Assembly (NCBI GenBank): GCA_945901065.1
Contig: CAMDKI010000005.1
Location: 124,001-188,000, forward strand
Reading direction: 5' to 3'
Source of the DNA: Chitinophaga pinensis
GTDB lineage: Bacteria > Bacteroidota > Bacteroidia > Chitinophagales > CAIOSU01
DNA: 64,000 bases
A program made the position numbers and the translations under genes. Each line of letters starts with the position of its first letter. Position 1 is the stretch's first letter. A model generated the notes under the pieces. That model was not told where the DNA came from, did no database searches, and saw only the letters and a list, made by a program, of their open reading frames with translations. Positions 1-7,510 of this stretch are shown piece after piece.

Positions 1-808
1 GATTTAAAATTTTTAAGCAAATTTTTTGCAAATCAGTGTATTCAGTAAAATAAGGATGTTTAACAGGCTTTAGATTGGTAGATATTATCTTTTGTCTTGA
101 ATTATTATTGTATGTTTTATCTGTAACGAATATAAATTTACTTACAATAGCTCTGACTTCTGGATCACCTGTTAAAACCCCAATACCGAAAGGATGTGTT
201 TTGATGTGTTCAATTGTGTGCCTAACAAGTTGTGTCAGATTATTGTTATGGTTATGTTCTCTTGTTGTATAGGCAATCTTGCCTGTAAAAGCAATGTTCC
301 TTAGGATGTGACGTTTTATATCAATAGTCCCTTTTACATTTGAATCGTTGTACTCCTCTTTTTTGTATGCTTTGTAGATGCCCTGTGAAAATGCTTTTTT
401 GAGATAATAGGGGAAGAGATAAAGTAGAAAATCCCAAATGTTTTCATTGCTAGGGGTTTGGTCGAATTTCAAAAGGTTAACTGAAAAGACTTTCTGCAAC
501 ATGTAATGCAAAAAATAGTCATTATTGTCTTTATGTGCAAAGCGCGATGAAATTGTAAGTTGGGTAGAATTACGACCAATAAACCCCATTAAATTATATG
601 TTGTTAGTTTTTCATTATCTAGTGAGAAAATGTGGGGTTTCTCAACATCATCACGGTATTTACCAAATGAATGAGGGAAAACAAGTAAATCAGGATTTTC
701 TTTTTGTAAATCTAAAAGATTTCTATTGGCTATAAAGGATAAATCTGCAAAGGTTAAATTGCTCCACATGTCCATGCTTATCCCGCAATTGTTGTCCGTC
801 GTTCTCAT
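1..808 (-). CDS. mcrC: McrC-like subunit of a modification-dependent restriction system (partial, runs off left edge)
   Basis: The minus-strand frame is open from the ATG at 808 to the window edge, 269 codons, with no stop. Its start overlaps the mcrB stop as TAATG, so the two are translationally coupled. Readable segments typical of the McrC family include MGFIGRNSTQLTISSRFA near residues 84-101, LLYLFPYYLKKAF near 139-151, SNVKGTIDIKRHI near 167-179 and YTTREHNHNNNLTQLVRH near 191-208. In McrBC systems McrC binds the McrB AAA+ ring, stimulates its nucleotide hydrolysis and carries a C-terminal PD-(D/E)xK nuclease. That nuclease half would lie outside the window, so whether it is intact cannot be judged here. 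The gene order mcrB-mcrC supports the call. Family assignment is from sequence pattern, not a search. Confidence 0.85.
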   Translation of the reverse strand, partial: MRTTDNNCGISMDMWSNLTFADLSFIANRNLLDLQKENPDLLVFPHSFGKYRDDVEKPHIFSLDNEKLTTYNLMGFIGRNSTQLTISSRFAHKDNNDYFLHYMLQKVFSVNLLKFDQTPSNENIWDFLLYLFPYYLKKAFSQGIYKAYKKEEYNDSNVKGTIDIKRHILRNIAFTGKIAYTTREHNHNNNLTQLVRHTIEHIKTHPFGIGVLTGDPEVRAIVSKFIFVTDKTYNNNSRQKIISTNLKPVKHPYFTEYTDLQKICLKILN

Positions 809-2463
809 TAAACTGTGAATGCATTTTTGAGAAGTTCAATTTTCTCAAGACTGTCAGGCATTCCCCTTAAATATTCTCTCAGAAGTGGCTCAATTCGCAA
901 GTCCCAGATATTATTAATATCCTGTCTAGCATTACCGTTTGCATCTAAGAAGTATGCCGCCCCAATGTGGTAAGACGGATTCAGGCCATCGGTACTAGAA
1001 ATTTGCTCGTTTAATTTTAACATTCTCTCTTTTATATTCTGCGGCAAATTCATATTTTCGGCACTTTGTTTTGCCGTAATCTCAATCCAAATAAAACGCC
1101 TTCGCATTGCAAAATCAAAACTTTCAACACTTCGGTCAATGTCATTCATTGAGCCAATTATAAAAACGTTTTCGGGGACATAAAAAACCTCTTTTTCATC
1201 ATTGTGTAAGTTTGAATATTGAGTTTTAACAGCTCCCTTTTTTCCTCTATAACTTGGGTCAATTGAGAAAAATAGCTCTCCAAATATTTTGGAAATTTCC
1301 CCTCTGTTAATTTCGTCAATGACGAAAACATAGTTTTTTGAACCACTATTCCCGTTTTCTTGTCTTGCTGTGAAATCCGCCAAACGAAAATTAGCTTTCA
1401 TGTAATTCACAATATCCTCCATATCCTTTTGGAAAGCACCGGATGGCCTAGCTTTCTTTCCTTGATAGGTATCGTAAACGTTCTTTTTCGTAATGGTAAA
1501 AGTATATTGTGAAGGGGTATCAATGGAAGTATATTTCAATGAGTCTTTTGAGGATAACCCATAATCCCAAGAGCCAATAGTTGTTAAAGATTTTTGAGCA
1601 ATTTTATTTCTTACATCTGATAAAAGATTTTCCCAAGCCACATCAAAATTGTCCACTACCGCTGAAAATTTTTCCTCTGAAGCTTTTTGGCAAAATGACT
1701 TGAAAATTCCATCTTTAATTTCAAAGCCAATTATTCCATTTTCATCAGGTGGTGTCGGCCTTAGTCCTTCAACAAAGTCCGTATAGTCATAGGATGGATG
1801 GAATTGAACAAAATTAAATTGCCCACTTTCTTCTAACTCTTCGTCAGTTTTAACGCCAATCAATTGCTTAGCAATTTGTTTAGCTAAATATGTTTTGCCT
1901 GTTCCTGGAGCGCCTGTTAGAATTATGTTTTTTGATGTGGTGAGTAGCTCTATGTATCGTTGAATTGGCTTCATCTCTTGCTGATTTTTCTGTTCTTCGT
2001 TCCACAGTATTATTAGCTCTTCAAATTTTTCATAAAATCCATTTAGATTTTTGTTTGGAGGTTTATTATCGAACAACCCCAATTCCTGAATGGACAGACT
2101 AATTACATCTTTTGCATTGTTAACTGGATAAGAGTCGCGTACAATTCTTAACCCTACAATTTTATCATTATTCCAAAGTGCATTAACATTAATCGCTGTA
2201 TCCTCCCAATTTAAATAGCAACCTCTCCCTTTATAATTAGTTGGATTTACATTGATGTAAATAACTCCATGTTCATAAGACTGCCATTCTTTTACTTGGT
2301 TTTGGATTTTCTGTCCTTTGTATCCTTGTCCGCTTCGCTGAAAATTTTGTATATCTTTTATATATCTAGAATATCCTTCTCCAACTTTTTGGTCAGTGAC
2401 GCAGAATTCAAGGTGAGCAACGTAATATTCTAGGAGCTTTTTAAACTTTTCGTACTGGTTCAT
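808..2463 (-). CDS. mcrB: McrB-like AAA+ NTPase of a modification-dependent restriction system
   Basis: 551 residues. The C-terminal two thirds is an AAA+ module: Walker A GAPGTGKT at 184-191, Walker B VFVIDEINRG at 379-388, sensor loop GSMNDIDRS at 437-445 and an arginine-rich AMRRRF at 452-457. The N-terminal 170 residues contain YINVNPTNYKGRG and would be the DNA-recognition part, which is the variable region of McrB proteins; I do not recognise its exact fold. McrB assembles as a hexamer, reads modified cytosine sites and drives McrC cleavage. The usual McrB motif after the sensor asparagine is NTADRS; here it is NDIDRS, a variant worth noting. No SD-like sequence is obvious before the ATG at 2463. 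It precedes and overlaps mcrC. The bases here look more AT-rich than the genes to the right (not counted). Confidence 0.9.
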   Translation of the reverse strand: MNQYEKFKKLLEYYVAHLEFCVTDQKVGEGYSRYIKDIQNFQRSGQGYKGQKIQNQVKEWQSYEHGVIYINVNPTNYKGRGCYLNWEDTAINVNALWNNDKIVGLRIVRDSYPVNNAKDVISLSIQELGLFDNKPPNKNLNGFYEKFEELIILWNEEQKNQQEMKPIQRYIELLTTSKNIILTGAPGTGKTYLAKQIAKQLIGVKTDEELEESGQFNFVQFHPSYDYTDFVEGLRPTPPDENGIIGFEIKDGIFKSFCQKASEEKFSAVVDNFDVAWENLLSDVRNKIAQKSLTTIGSWDYGLSSKDSLKYTSIDTPSQYTFTITKKNVYDTYQGKKARPSGAFQKDMEDIVNYMKANFRLADFTARQENGNSGSKNYVFVIDEINRGEISKIFGELFFSIDPSYRGKKGAVKTQYSNLHNDEKEVFYVPENVFIIGSMNDIDRSVESFDFAMRRRFIWIEITAKQSAENMNLPQNIKERMLKLNEQISSTDGLNPSYHIGAAYFLDANGNARQDINNIWDLRIEPLLREYLRGMPDSLEKIELLKNAFTV

Positions 2464-3150
2464 TTATAGTCTTTTAGTCATTTTTTTATTCAAGATGCTC
2501 GCCGCCTTCTGCTTGTAAGCTATTTCATGCCTTCGAGCAATTTGTGTTAAGGGTTGTGCCTACTTAGCGCCAACCGAGCTAGGCCACGTAACAGCTATTC
2601 ACAACATAAACCCCACCGAAACGCTATGCAATATAAAATATTCCCACTGCATACCGCAACGGTGCATGCTAGGGTATTGGTAGGAAAGAAAGGATAAGTA
2701 TTCTAAAACAGGAGGGAACAGCGTTGTGCACCTAAAATCAGCACAAAAAAAATAGGCAAGAACCCATATCGCACCGCTCAACCATCTACCCTTGCTTCGA
2801 TCAAGACCTGGGGGATTCGACAGGAGCTGGTCGTATAAGCCTTGCCCGAGTGCAAAAGTATGCTTTTTTGATTGGTTGCTGCAAGGTTGGGTAATTTTTT
2901 TTTGGTCGATGGACCATTGTCGGTAGTCCATGGTGGAAATTGGTTATTGGTTGACTGGTTAATTGGTTGATTGGTAGTATCTTATCACAGGGTTTAGAAC
3001 ATTCCATTTTTAAATTTCCAAACTTTCAAATTGGTCGCACTCCGTTAAAAGATGCTAAGTTCGGTAGTGAAATGTTAAAATGTTGGTTTTTGATAATTTA
3101 TTAATCTACTATTGGTTCATCAACCATTTCTTGTCAGTAAACCTTAGGCT
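2464..3150. other. gene-free gap with short repeats and a tmRNA-like motif
   Basis: About 690 bases without a convincing gene. Two overlapping minus-strand ORFs of 110 and 68 codons have no recognisable domain and are probably chance. The stretch holds a GATTCGACAGG motif at about 2814-2824 that resembles the conserved 5' end of tmRNA but no matching 3' tRNA-like half, a small hairpin-like segment around 2907-2930 with ATGGAC/GTCCAT arms, and the TTGGTTA-type repeat annotated separately. No terminator or clear -7 promoter box was seen. Confidence 0.5.
2940..2977. repeat. imperfect 7-8-nt tandem repeat (TTGGTTA family)
   Basis: Five imperfect copies of TTGGTTA/TTGGTTG/CTGGTTA run in a row. 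A related array in the opposite orientation lies at 4371-4401, so the two sit on either side of the propeller gene. See the finding on heptad intergenic repeats. Confidence 0.6.
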
Positions 3151-4233
3151 ATGATACGTTTTGCCATGATAGCGGCATGTTCTTTACCGCTGTTTCTTTC
3201 CACCATATCGTGCCAAAGGCAAAAGCCGGTAGCTGCCGATAGTGCTACCCCTGCCCAACTTGTGGCCGATAACAGCCGGCATATGCGGACATTCGGTCCC
3301 GAAATTGACTACAATGTAGCCATTAGCGAATATGTGCCCAGCATATTTCAAGATAGCCGCGGGCATATATGGTTTGGCACCAATGGCGACGGGGTGGCCC
3401 GTTATGTTGAAAACTCCTTAACCTATTATACTCCAAAGGATGGCTTTGGCGATGTAACGGTAAGAGATATAACCGAAGACCCCGAAGGTAATTTGTGGTT
3501 TGCCACCAATGAAGGCATTACCCGCTATAACGGTGTAACTTTCATAAACTTTACCCACGAAAATGGGCTACCACACCAGCATGTTTGGAGTTTATTGGTG
3601 GATAAAGCCGGCACGCTTTGGGTAGGCACCGAGGTCGGCGTTTGCCGATTCAACGGTATGTCGTTTCAGGTGTTTGATTTGCCTTTCCAAAAAGTAGTGC
3701 TGCCAAAAGATGCTTACCCTGCGCCAAAGGTTATAAACAACATTGCCGAAGATAGGGCAGGCAATATTTGGTTTGCCACCAATGGTAATGGTGTTTTTCG
3801 TTTCGATGGAAAAGCCATAACCCAATTGACCGAGGAAGATGGACTGAGCAGCAATTTTGTACAAAACATAACGCAAGACCTTCAAGGCAACCTGTGGTTT
3901 GCCACGCTATATGGTGGGGCTTGCCGTTACGATGGAAGATTGTTCACCTCTATTGGCATGAAAGACGGCCTTGCCAGCGATTTTGTGTGGATGGTATTTG
4001 CTGATAAAGATGCCAATATCTGGATGTCGGATAGGGCAGGCGCGATGCGCTACGACGGTAAAACCTTAACCCGTTTTGGCGAGCAGGAAGGCATAGGAAA
4101 CCGACATGTGCAAACCATGATGCAAGACAACAAAGGCAATCTTTGGTTTGGCACATCGGGCGGTGCTTACCGCTACGATGGCCAAGAAGTGCAGCACTTT
4201 AAGAAAGCTGATGCCATGGGTAAGGGTTGTTGA
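3151..4233 (+). CDS. seven-repeat Reg_prop beta-propeller lipoprotein
   Basis: 360 residues. The N-terminus has a hydrophobic segment ending in ISC at Cys21, compatible with a lipoprotein signal although residue -3 is Thr rather than Leu. The remainder is made of seven two-component-regulator propeller repeats; each has a D-x-x-G-x-[IL]-W-[FV]-[AG]-T core followed by R-[YF]-[DN]-G, for example DSRGHIWFGT, DPEGNLWFAT, DKAGTLWVGT and DNKGNLWFGT. Seven repeats make one complete propeller. In Bacteroidota such propellers usually form the periplasmic sensor half of hybrid two-component systems, but here the protein ends after the last blade and no kinase follows, so it is a stand-alone envelope protein of unknown ligand. 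An alternative start at Met6 would shorten the signal. Confidence 0.8.
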   Translation: MIRFAMIAACSLPLFLSTISCQRQKPVAADSATPAQLVADNSRHMRTFGPEIDYNVAISEYVPSIFQDSRGHIWFGTNGDGVARYVENSLTYYTPKDGFGDVTVRDITEDPEGNLWFATNEGITRYNGVTFINFTHENGLPHQHVWSLLVDKAGTLWVGTEVGVCRFNGMSFQVFDLPFQKVVLPKDAYPAPKVINNIAEDRAGNIWFATNGNGVFRFDGKAITQLTEEDGLSSNFVQNITQDLQGNLWFATLYGGACRYDGRLFTSIGMKDGLASDFVWMVFADKDANIWMSDRAGAMRYDGKTLTRFGEQEGIGNRHVQTMMQDNKGNLWFGTSGGAYRYDGQEVQHFKKADAMGKGC

Positions 4234-4370
4234 CCGTACGCAAACGATAAAACATTATAAAATATAATAATGTAATTATCGACCTCAAAGCCCCATCAAT
4301 CCTCACTTCCTGGACGACAAAACTCGGTTGGTTGGTGGTGCACTATTGACGGGCTACGGAAGGGTAAAGC

Positions 4371-4401
4371 CAATTAACCAATCAACTATTAACCAAATTG
4401 G
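4371..4401. repeat. imperfect 7-8-nt repeat (TTAACCAA family, inverted relative to 2940-2977)
   Basis: The segment reads as AATTAACCAA-TCAACTA-TTAACCAAATTGG; its reverse complement has the TTGGTTAA units of 2940-2977. It lies between the propeller gene and the carboxylase gene. A shorter GGTTGGTTGG run is at 4326-4335. Confidence 0.55.
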
Positions 4402-4447
4402 CACATTATCCACTATCTTCGCAATCTACACAAATTGAGACCCACTA

Positions 4448-6076
4448 ATGGATTTGGAGTTCAACCGGAATGAGGATGCCATGAAGCTATTGGTATCCAA
4501 CATGCGCAAAAAGCTGGATAAGATTTACTTCGGCGGCGGCAAAAAGAACATAGAAAAGCAACACGAGAAAGGCAAAATGACTGCTCGGGAGCGCGTGAAT
4601 GCTTTGTTAGACGAGGGTAAGCCTTACTTGGAGATTGGCGAGTTTGTAGGGTATGAAATGTACGAAGAGCATGGTGGGTGCCCTGCAGGTGGCGTAATAG
4701 CTGTGCTGGGCTATGTGAGCAAGCGCTTGTGCGTAATATTGGCCAACGATGCCACTGTAAAGGCAGGTGCTTGGTTCCCTATTACCGCCAAAAAGAACCT
4801 TCGTGGGCAAGAGATTGCCATGGAAAACCGCTTGCCTATTATATATTTAGTGGATAGCGCAGGCGTTTACCTACCCATGCAAGACGAGATTTTCCCGGAT
4901 AAGGAGCATTTTGGCCGTATGTTCCGCAACAATGCCAAAATGTCGGCAATGGGCATACCGCAGCTAAGTGCCGTTATGGGCAGCTGTGTGGCTGGCGGTG
5001 CCTATTTGCCTATTATGAGTGATGAAGCCATGATAGTAGAAGGCACGGGTTCTATTTTCTTGGCTGGGCCGTTTTTGGTTAAGGCCGCTATTGGCGAAAA
5101 CGTGGACCAAGAAACCCTTGGTGGCGCTACCACCCAAACCGAGATTAGCGGGGTTATTGACTACAAAATGCCCGATGATGCTACTTGCTTAAAGACCATC
5201 CGCGACTTGATTGATAAATTGGGGCATAACGATAAAGCTGGTTTTGATAGGGTGGAGCCGGTAGCCCCAAAACGTAAACCTGAAGACCTATACGGCATCT
5301 TTAGCGAAGGCGGTTTGAAGCCCTACGACATGCGCGAATTGATAGAGTGCATGGTTGATAACTCGGAGTTTACGGAGTATAAAGAAGGCTATGGACAAAC
5401 CATAGTTTGCGGCTACGCCCGTATTGACGGCTGGGCAGTAGGCATTGTGGCCAATCAACGCAAAATCGTAAAAAGCAAGAAAGGCGAGATGCAGATTGGC
5501 GGGGTAATATACTCCGACTCAGCAGATAAGGCCGCGCGCTTTGTAATGGTATGCAACCAGAAGAAGATACCACTGGTGTTTTTGCAAGACGTAACCGGCT
5601 TTATGGTGGGTTCGCGCAGTGAGCATGGTGGCATTATAAAAGATGGTGCCAAACTAGTAAATGCTATGGCCAATAGCGTAGTGCCTAAGTTTACGGTAAT
5701 AGTAGGCAACAGCTATGGCGCTGGCAACTATGCCATGTGCGGCAAAGCCTACGACCCGCGCCTAATGCTAGCTTGGCCATCGGCAAAGATTGCCGTGATG
5801 GGCGGTGAGCAAGCAGCCAAGGTATTGTTGCAAATTGAAGTAGCTTCCCTTAAAGCCAAAGGCGAGATTATAGACCCGGAGAAGGAAAAGGAACTACTAG
5901 AGCGCATTAAAGCCCACTATGACAAAACGACGACCCCTTATTACAACGCTGCAAGGTTGGTAGTTGATAAGATTGTGGACCCACTGGATACCCGTAAAAT
6001 ACTATCCATTGGTATTGAAGCCGCCAACCATGCCCCACTTACTGAGCAGTATAGGGTAGGTGTATTGCAAACTTGA
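4448..6076 (+). CDS. acyl-CoA carboxylase beta (carboxyltransferase) subunit, methylcrotonyl-CoA carboxylase-like
   Basis: 542 residues, the usual length for biotin-dependent carboxyltransferase beta subunits. It has the two crotonase-like halves: the N half with KMTARERVNALLDEG near 44-58, IIYLVDSAGVYLPMQDE near 131-147 and GSCVAGGAYLPIMSDEA near 178-194, and the C half with IPLVFLQDVTGFMVG near 374-388 and GNSYGAGNYAMCGKAYDPR near 419-437. The segments PITAKKNLRGQEIA and DEIFPDKEHFGRMF resemble methylcrotonyl-CoA carboxylase beta more than propionyl-CoA carboxylase, but the substrate cannot be fixed by eye. It transfers carboxyl from carboxybiotin to an acyl-CoA. No biotin carboxylase/BCCP gene is adjacent, so its alpha partner must lie elsewhere. 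Confidence 0.9.
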   Translation: MDLEFNRNEDAMKLLVSNMRKKLDKIYFGGGKKNIEKQHEKGKMTARERVNALLDEGKPYLEIGEFVGYEMYEEHGGCPAGGVIAVLGYVSKRLCVILANDATVKAGAWFPITAKKNLRGQEIAMENRLPIIYLVDSAGVYLPMQDEIFPDKEHFGRMFRNNAKMSAMGIPQLSAVMGSCVAGGAYLPIMSDEAMIVEGTGSIFLAGPFLVKAAIGENVDQETLGGATTQTEISGVIDYKMPDDATCLKTIRDLIDKLGHNDKAGFDRVEPVAPKRKPEDLYGIFSEGGLKPYDMRELIECMVDNSEFTEYKEGYGQTIVCGYARIDGWAVGIVANQRKIVKSKKGEMQIGGVIYSDSADKAARFVMVCNQKKIPLVFLQDVTGFMVGSRSEHGGIIKDGAKLVNAMANSVVPKFTVIVGNSYGAGNYAMCGKAYDPRLMLAWPSAKIAVMGGEQAAKVLLQIEVASLKAKGEIIDPEKEKELLERIKAHYDKTTTPYYNAARLVVDKIVDPLDTRKILSIGIEAANHAPLTEQYRVGVLQT

Positions 6077-6202
6077 TTTTGACCTAAATTGAAGAGGCCG
6101 TCATTTTTTGTGAAATTCGTTTTTAAATATTTGGTATGATAATCAGTGAATTGTAAGCTAATTTTTACTTTTTAAAATTCTTTTGGCAACTTAATGTAGT
6201 TT

Positions 6203-6219
6203 TTGGCACGTTACTTGAT
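6203..6219 (+). promoter_or_regulatory. sigma-54-like promoter (-24/-12) of the 59-residue protein gene
   Basis: TTGGCACG-TTAC-TTGAT matches the RpoN consensus YTGGCACG-N4-TTGCW with correct GG-N10-G spacing (GG at 6205-6206, G at 6217); the -12 C is replaced by A. The predicted start of transcription is near 6230, leaving a leader of about 37 nt before the ATG at 6267. No TAnnTTTG box competes nearby. Confidence 0.5.
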
Positions 6220-6266
6220 TAGCATAGGGTAAGCAAGTAAATAACGAACCTCAAAAACTAAGAGCC

Positions 6267-6446
6267 ATGTTAGAGATACTGAAAATAAACCGGATGCGTA
6301 AATTGATGAAACAATATAGCGAGTTGAAAAATAAAGCCATGGATTTCATGCGCAATGGCGATTTGCAAAACTACATAGATACCTTAGCCAAGGCTAGCCG
6401 TGTTAAAAATATGTACTTGCAAACCGCTAGAGTTCACTTGTCTTAA
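6267..6446 (+). CDS. small 59-residue charged helical protein
   Basis: ATG at 6267, TAA at 6444-6446. The product starts MLEILKINRMRKLMKQYSEL and continues with a K-AMDFMRNGDLQNYIDTLAKAS segment; it is basic, without signal peptide or membrane segment, and probably helical. The pattern K-x-Y-x-x-L-x-x-x-A-x-x-x-x-x-x-G-D-x-x-x-Y resembles small cytosolic proteins of the DUF6435/Lacal_2735 kind, but I am not certain. It is a self-contained unit: a sigma-54-like promoter lies 48 bases upstream and a strong terminator hairpin follows 43 bases after the stop. The start is preceded by AAGAGCC, a weak ribosome-binding stretch typical of this phylum. Confidence 0.7.
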   Translation: MLEILKINRMRKLMKQYSELKNKAMDFMRNGDLQNYIDTLAKASRVKNMYLQTARVHLS

Positions 6447-6488
6447 TGATTAGAGACCTGTCATCATTTATTGGATTAACAACGTACT

Positions 6489-6530
6489 GAGAGGTGCCCT
6501 TTCCCACGAAAGTAGCGCCTCTCTTTATTT
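6489..6530 (+). terminator. rho-independent terminator after the 59-residue gene
   Basis: Stem GAGAGGTGC (6489-6497) pairs with GCGCCTCTC (6515-6523) with one G-U pair, followed by the T-rich TTTATTTT. Confidence 0.75.
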
Positions 6531-6616
6531 TGGGGCAGATTTAGCCTTGATTAATTGTCGACTGTCAAGTCTTGCACGTGGCCGAACCCTGATTCCTTTA
6601 AGTATTACGCCACGCT

Positions 6617-6624
6617 TATCTTCG
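6617..6624 (+). promoter_or_regulatory. possible -7 box upstream of panB
   Basis: TATCTTCG differs by one base from the Bacteroidota -7 consensus TAnnTTTG. It would give a leader of about 65 nt for panB. The same near-match TATCTTCG occurs upstream of the carboxylase gene near 4414. A clear -33 element was not found. Confidence 0.3.
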
Positions 6625-6694
6625 TTTTAGCAATTTCAAACCTAGTAAATCACGCTTTTTTGCTAATTTGCAAGGCAATTAAAGCCATAACGCC

Positions 6695-7510
6695 ATGTCA
6701 GTTAGCAAACAGGTAAAACGCATTACCACACACACCCTACAATCGATGAAGGATAAGGGGGAAAAAATCTCGATGCTAACGGCATACGATTACTCGCTAG
6801 CTAGTATTGTTGATGATGGTGGCATTGATGTTATTTTAGTTGGTGACTCAGCCAGCAATGTAATGGCTGGGCACGAAACCACGTTGCCAATTACCCTCGA
6901 CCAAATGATATATCATGCCCAAGGGGTAGTGCGAGGGGTTAAAAAAGCTTTAGTAGTGGTCGATTTACCATTTGGCTCATACCAAGGCAATTCACGTTTG
7001 GCATTGGAGTCGGCTATCCGAATCATGAAAGAATCGGGTGCACATGCCGTAAAACTTGAAGGTGGATTTGAAATTAAGGAATCCATTATTCGCATACTTA
7101 CTGCAGGCATACCCGTTATGGGCCACTTGGGGCTAACGCCGCAATCCATCTATAAATTTGGCACCTACACGGTTAGGGCAAAAGAAGAAGCCGAAGCCCA
7201 GCGCTTGCTCGACGATGCCGCTATGTTGGAAGAAATAGGTTGTTTTGCCTTGGTAGTTGAAAAGATACCGGCCAACCTTGCCAAAAAGGTTTCTGCCTCG
7301 GTTAAGATACCTGTAATAGGCATCGGTGCCGGTGCCGATGTTGATGGACAAGTGCTGGTGCTACACGATATGCTGGGCATTACCCAAGAATTCCAGCCAC
7401 GCTTTTTGCGCCGCTACGCTAACTTGTACGACGAAATCCGGTTAGCCGTAAACAAGTATGTAGAGGACGTAAAGCATAAGGATTTCCCTAATGAAAACGA
7501 ACAATATTAA
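6695..7510 (+). CDS. panB: 3-methyl-2-oxobutanoate hydroxymethyltransferase
   Basis: 271 residues, standard length for PanB. It makes ketopantoate from 2-oxoisovalerate and 5,10-methylene-tetrahydrofolate, the first committed step of pantothenate/CoA synthesis, in the cytosol. Diagnostic segments are [13 protein letters not shown] near 24-36, [20 protein letters not shown] near 45-64 with the metal-binding Asp, [13 protein letters not shown] near 87-99, AVKLEGG near 117-123 and [14 protein letters not shown] near 135-148. Its stop overlaps the next gene start (TAATG), so it is translationally coupled to an unrelated secreted peptidase. panC and panD are not nearby. Confidence 0.95.
   Translation: MSVSKQVKRITTHTLQSMKDKGEKISMLTAYDYSLASIVDDGGIDVILVGDSASNVMAGHETTLPITLDQMIYHAQGVVRGVKKALVVVDLPFGSYQGNSRLALESAIRIMKESGAHAVKLEGGFEIKESIIRILTAGIPVMGHLGLTPQSIYKFGTYTVRAKEEAEAQRLLDDAAMLEEIGCFALVVEKIPANLAKKVSASVKIPVIGIGAGADVDGQVLVLHDMLGITQEFQPRFLRRYANLYDEIRLAVNKYVEDVKHKDFPNENEQY

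Noticed and set aside
75-272. Plus-strand ORF of 65 codons at the left edge
   Set aside because: It is antisense to a continuous minus-strand McrC frame with clear family motifs and has no domain of its own.
2599-3007. Two overlapping minus-strand ORFs of 110 and 68 codons in the gap after mcrB
   Set aside because: They overlap in different frames, cross the intergenic repeat and show no signal, domain or plausible composition.
4399-4415. TTGGCACATTATCCAC considered as a third sigma-54 promoter, ahead of the carboxylase gene
   Set aside because: The -24 half is good but the position for GC at -12 reads AC, and there is no TTG before it.
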